Source of the DNA: an uncultured Aliarcobacter sp.
GTDB taxonomy: Bacteria > Campylobacterota > Campylobacteria > Campylobacterales > Arcobacteraceae
DNA length: 7,834 nucleotides
Reading direction: 5' to 3'
NCBI GenBank assembly: GCA_947629065.1
Contig: CANRCH010000085.1
Span: 1 to 7,834 of the forward strand
In this document: one piece after another, positions 5,621 to 7,834 of the stretch
Layout: every line of letters starts with the position of its first letter
Position numbering within the stretch: the first letter of the stretch is position 1
Notes under the pieces: generated by a model
Told to the model about the DNA's origin: nothing
What the model saw: the letters and a program-made list of their open reading frames with translations, nothing else
Database searches by the model: none
Translations under genes and position numbers: made by a program

Positions 5621-7645
5621 ATGGGTTTAAATGAAAAATTAAATGAAGTATATGGCGGACTTGTTGTAAGAAAAGATTTAACAAAATCTATTAAAGATGG
5701 AGCTAATGTTCCTATATATGTACTTGAGTATCTTCTTGGAATGTATTGTGCAACTGATAATGAAGAACAAATAACTGAAGGTGTACAAAAAGTTAAAGAT
5801 ATCCTTGCAAAAAATTATGTAAGACCTGATGAAGCAGAAGTTGTTAAATCAAGAATCAAAGAGCAGGGCAGATACAAAGTTATTGATAAGGTTAGTGTAA
5901 AACTAAATGAAAATAAAGATATTTATGAAGCAGAATTTTCAAATTTAGGAATAAAAAATATTTTTATTGAAAGTGAATATGTAACAAATTATCAAAAGCT
6001 TTTAGCTGGTGGTATTTGGTGTATTATGACAATTGAGTATTTTAGTGATGAAAACTCTAAATCAAGTCCATTTATAATTCAAAATTTAAAACCTATACAA
6101 ATGCCAAATATGGATTTTGAAGGGTTTGTAGCAAAAAGAAAATCATTTACAAATGATGAGTGGATTGATGTTTTAATTCGTTCAACTGGAATGGAACCAA
6201 CTAACTTAGATGAAAAAACAAAATGGCATTTACTAGCTAGACTTATTCCATTTGTGGAAAATAATTACAATATGTGTGAACTAGGTCCAAGAGGTACTGG
6301 AAAGTCGTTTGTTTATAAAGAGATATCTCCAAACTCTATACTTGTAAGTGGTGGTCAAACAACTGTTGCTAATCTTTTTTATAATATGGGTAGCAGAACT
6401 ATGGGATTAGTTGGTCTTTGGGATATAGTTGCATTTGATGAAGTTGCAGGGATTAGATTCAAAGATAAAGATGGCGTTCAAATAATGAAAGATTATATGG
6501 AAAGTGGTTCATTTGCAAGAGGAAAAGAGCAAAAAATAGCAAAAGCTTCAATGATATTTGTAGGAAATATTGATGGAAGTATAGAAAATATTGTTAAAAC
6601 TTCTCATCTTTTAAGTCCTTTTCCAAAAGAGATGATTGATACTGCATTTTTTGATAGATTCCACCATTATTTACCAGGTTGGGAAGTTCCTAAGATGAGA
6701 CCTGAATTTTTTACAAATGAATATGGTTTTATTACAGATTTCATGGCTGAATGGATGAGAGAACTTCAAAAATATAATTTCTCAAATGCAATTGATAAAT
6801 ATTTTAAACTAGGAAGAGATTTAAACCAAAGAGATTCTAAAGCTGTTAAAAAAACTGTTAGTGGTCTTTTAAAACTTCTATTTCCTGATGAAAATTACAC
6901 AAAAGAAGATGTAAGAACTGCTCTTGAATACGCACTTGTTGGAAGAAGAAGAATAAAAGAACAGCTTAAAAAAATTGGTGGTATGGAATTTTATGATGTA
7001 AATTTTTCATATATTGATTTAGAAAATAGTGATGAAATTAGAGTAAATGTTCCCGAAAGTGGTGGAAATAGTTTAATTCCAGATGGTGAACTTCCTAATG
7101 GTTCATTATACACAGTTGCAACTAATCCAGATACTTCTCATAAAGGGCTTTTTAGATTTGATTTACAAACAATGTCTGGAAGTGGAAAATTAGAAACTGC
7201 TGGATTTAGTAGTTCTAGTGATATTAAAGATGATATAAAAGAAGCATCAAATTATATACAAGCAAATTTAAATAGAGTAAGTGTTAATGCTAAATACAAA
7301 GACTATGACTACTATTTAAAAGCAACAGATTTAAATGGTATTGGAAAATCAAAAGGAGTATCATTAGCTGTATTTTTATCACTCTGCAGCGGTATTTTAG
7401 AAAGACCTATCCTATCTCAAACAGTTATTTTAGGTTCATTTTCTATTGGTGGAACTGTAATTGGAACAGATTCTTTACCTGATGCTCTTCAAATTGCAAG
7501 TGATGCTGGTGCTAAAAAAGTATTAATTCCTGTTGTAGACATGATTCATATAGGAAAAGTTCCGCCAGAATTATTGAGTAAATTTCAATTGTTAATCTAT
7601 TCCGATCCTATTGATGCTGTTTTTAAAGCTATAGGGGTAAACTAG
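5621..7645 (+). CDS. brxL: BREX Lon-like AAA+ protein BrxL
   Basis: A 674-aa full-length protein of the BrxL family: AAA+ DNA-associated ring ATPases that act at the restriction step of BREX types 1 and 4. The N-terminal region (1 to about 200) begins LNEKLNEVYGGLVVRKDLT, characteristic of the family. The AAA+ core has Walker A GPRGTGKS (222-229, K228), Walker B IVAFDEVA (D273, E274) and a conserved FFDRFHHYLPGWEVPKMRPE segment (from about 343, D345/R346). The C-terminal Lon-protease-like domain (about 500-674) contains KGVSLA (S581), which aligns with the Lon catalytic serine, and a GAKKVLIP strand. The position aligning with the Lon catalytic lysine is A622 (in DSLPDAL), so proteolysis is doubtful and the domain may be structural. 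An AAGGA site (5610-5614) lies 6 nt before ATG, and the gene is cotranscribed with pglZ. Its final codons overlap the first GTAAAC motif of the array upstream of parA. Confidence 0.96.
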   Translation: MGLNEKLNEVYGGLVVRKDLTKSIKDGANVPIYVLEYLLGMYCATDNEEQITEGVQKVKDILAKNYVRPDEAEVVKSRIKEQGRYKVIDKVSVKLNENKDIYEAEFSNLGIKNIFIESEYVTNYQKLLAGGIWCIMTIEYFSDENSKSSPFIIQNLKPIQMPNMDFEGFVAKRKSFTNDEWIDVLIRSTGMEPTNLDEKTKWHLLARLIPFVENNYNMCELGPRGTGKSFVYKEISPNSILVSGGQTTVANLFYNMGSRTMGLVGLWDIVAFDEVAGIRFKDKDGVQIMKDYMESGSFARGKEQKIAKASMIFVGNIDGSIENIVKTSHLLSPFPKEMIDTAFFDRFHHYLPGWEVPKMRPEFFTNEYGFITDFMAEWMRELQKYNFSNAIDKYFKLGRDLNQRDSKAVKKTVSGLLKLLFPDENYTKEDVRTALEYALVGRRRIKEQLKKIGGMEFYDVNFSYIDLENSDEIRVNVPESGGNSLIPDGELPNGSLYTVATNPDTSHKGLFRFDLQTMSGSGKLETAGFSSSSDIKDDIKEASNYIQANLNRVSVNAKYKDYDYYLKATDLNGIGKSKGVSLAVFLSLCSGILERPILSQTVILGSFSIGGTVIGTDSLPDALQIASDAGAKKVLIPVVDMIHIGKVPPELLSKFQLLIYSDPIDAVFKAIGVN

Positions 7646-7715
7646 TATAAACAAATAGTTTACTAATAATAATTAATTGGTAAACTAATATTAATCTAAT
7701 AGTAAATTAATATCA
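7636..7715 (+). promoter_or_regulatory. Array of four GTAAAC motifs at 21-22 bp, candidate ParA operator, centromere or iterons
   Basis: Cores are GTAAAC (7637-7642), inverted GTTTAC (7658-7663), GTAAAC (7680-7685) and GTAAAT (7702-7707), with centre spacings of 21, 22 and 22 bp, about two helical turns each. Longer matches exist: GGTAAACTAGTAT and GGTAAACTAATAT differ at one position, and TAGTTTAC/GTAAACTA form an 8-bp inverted pair. The first copy includes the last two codons of brxL. The last copy sits just upstream of the predicted parA -10, so binding there would control parA. Partition systems are commonly autoregulated from such arrays, which can also serve as centromere or origin. Confidence 0.5.
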
Positions 7716-7722
7716 TTTTATA

Positions 7723-7728
7723 TATAAT
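7723..7728 (+). promoter_or_regulatory. Predicted parA -10 element
   Basis: TATAAT, 29 bp before the parA start codon. No good -35 is visible (TAGTAA at 17 bp), as expected if the overlapping motif array binds an activator or repressor. Transcription would start near 7735. Confidence 0.4.
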
Positions 7729-7757
7729 TATCCATATAAATAATCTAAGGAATTAAT

Positions 7758-7834
7758 ATGATAATTTCAGTTTGTAATGAAAAAGGTGGTAGTGGAAAAA
7801 CTACAATAGCTTTAAATATTGCAGTAAAACTTGG
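7758..7834 (+). CDS. ParA-family ATPase, N-terminal 25 aa, partial
   Basis: ATG at 7758 follows AAGGA (7747-7751) by 6 nt. The visible residues, MIISVCNEKGGSGKTTIALN onward, contain the deviant Walker A motif KGGSGKTT with the signature lysine (K9), diagnostic of ParA/MinD ATPases. The gene runs off the right edge. It probably partitions a plasmid or an integrated element, or belongs to a chromosomal ParA relative. An upstream 112-bp gap with phased motifs supports its own regulation. Next to a defence remnant it hints at a mobile or formerly mobile region. The subfamily cannot be told from 25 residues. Confidence 0.88.
   Translation, partial: MIISVCNEKGGSGKTTIALNIAVKL

Noticed and set aside
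7656..7687. TAGTTTAC/GTAAACTA inverted pair as a terminator after brxL
   Set aside because: The stem has only 2 GC pairs of 8, a 16-nt loop and no T-run. It is better explained as two members of the four-motif phased array.

Overview
The window is AT-rich DNA with short AAGGA-type ribosome sites. Its style (a Campylobacterota-like retention-module adhesin, A/T-ending codons, tight operons) suggests an Arcobacter/Aliarcobacter-like or related member of the Campylobacterota. This is inferred from gene content and composition; no marker gene is present.

Layout. (1) Positions 1-1376, minus strand: the first 458 codons of a large surface adhesin of the LapA-like, retention-module, type I secreted kind. 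It starts at a TTG and runs off the left edge. (2) Positions 1377-1769: a 393-bp intergenic region. It holds the adhesin promoter, two GTACCCC/GGGGTAC palindromes whose centres are 106 bp apart, and a block of structured repeats. (3) Positions 1770-2642, minus strand: a RhuM-family gene with a PLD-like C-terminal domain. It is bracketed by two copies of a composite intergenic repeat (A and B), and these in turn by an 18-bp near-identical direct repeat (C). (4) Positions 2821-7645, plus strand: a tight three-gene run made of a 106-aa winged-helix protein that looks like the C-terminal remnant of a larger gene, then pglZ (ATGA overlap), then brxL (11-bp gap). (5) Positions 7646-7757: a short gap with four GTAAAC-type motifs spaced 21, 22 and 22 bp. 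(6) Position 7758 onward: the first 25 codons of a ParA-family ATPase, cut by the right edge.

Working together. PglZ and BrxL are the two distal core proteins of BREX phage defence. In type 1 loci they normally follow brxA, brxB, brxC and pglX. None of these is upstream here: the operon is cut short by the repeat-flanked rhuM cassette and then the adhesin gene. The simplest reading is a BREX operon whose front was lost or moved, with the breakpoint inside an accessory gene whose last ~100 codons survive in front of pglZ. A reduced pglZ-brxL system, or missing partners placed to the right of parA or elsewhere in the genome, cannot be excluded. The most interesting signals are this orphan pair, the nested repeats at its edge, the phased motif array before parA, and the long perfect palindromes upstream of the adhesin.
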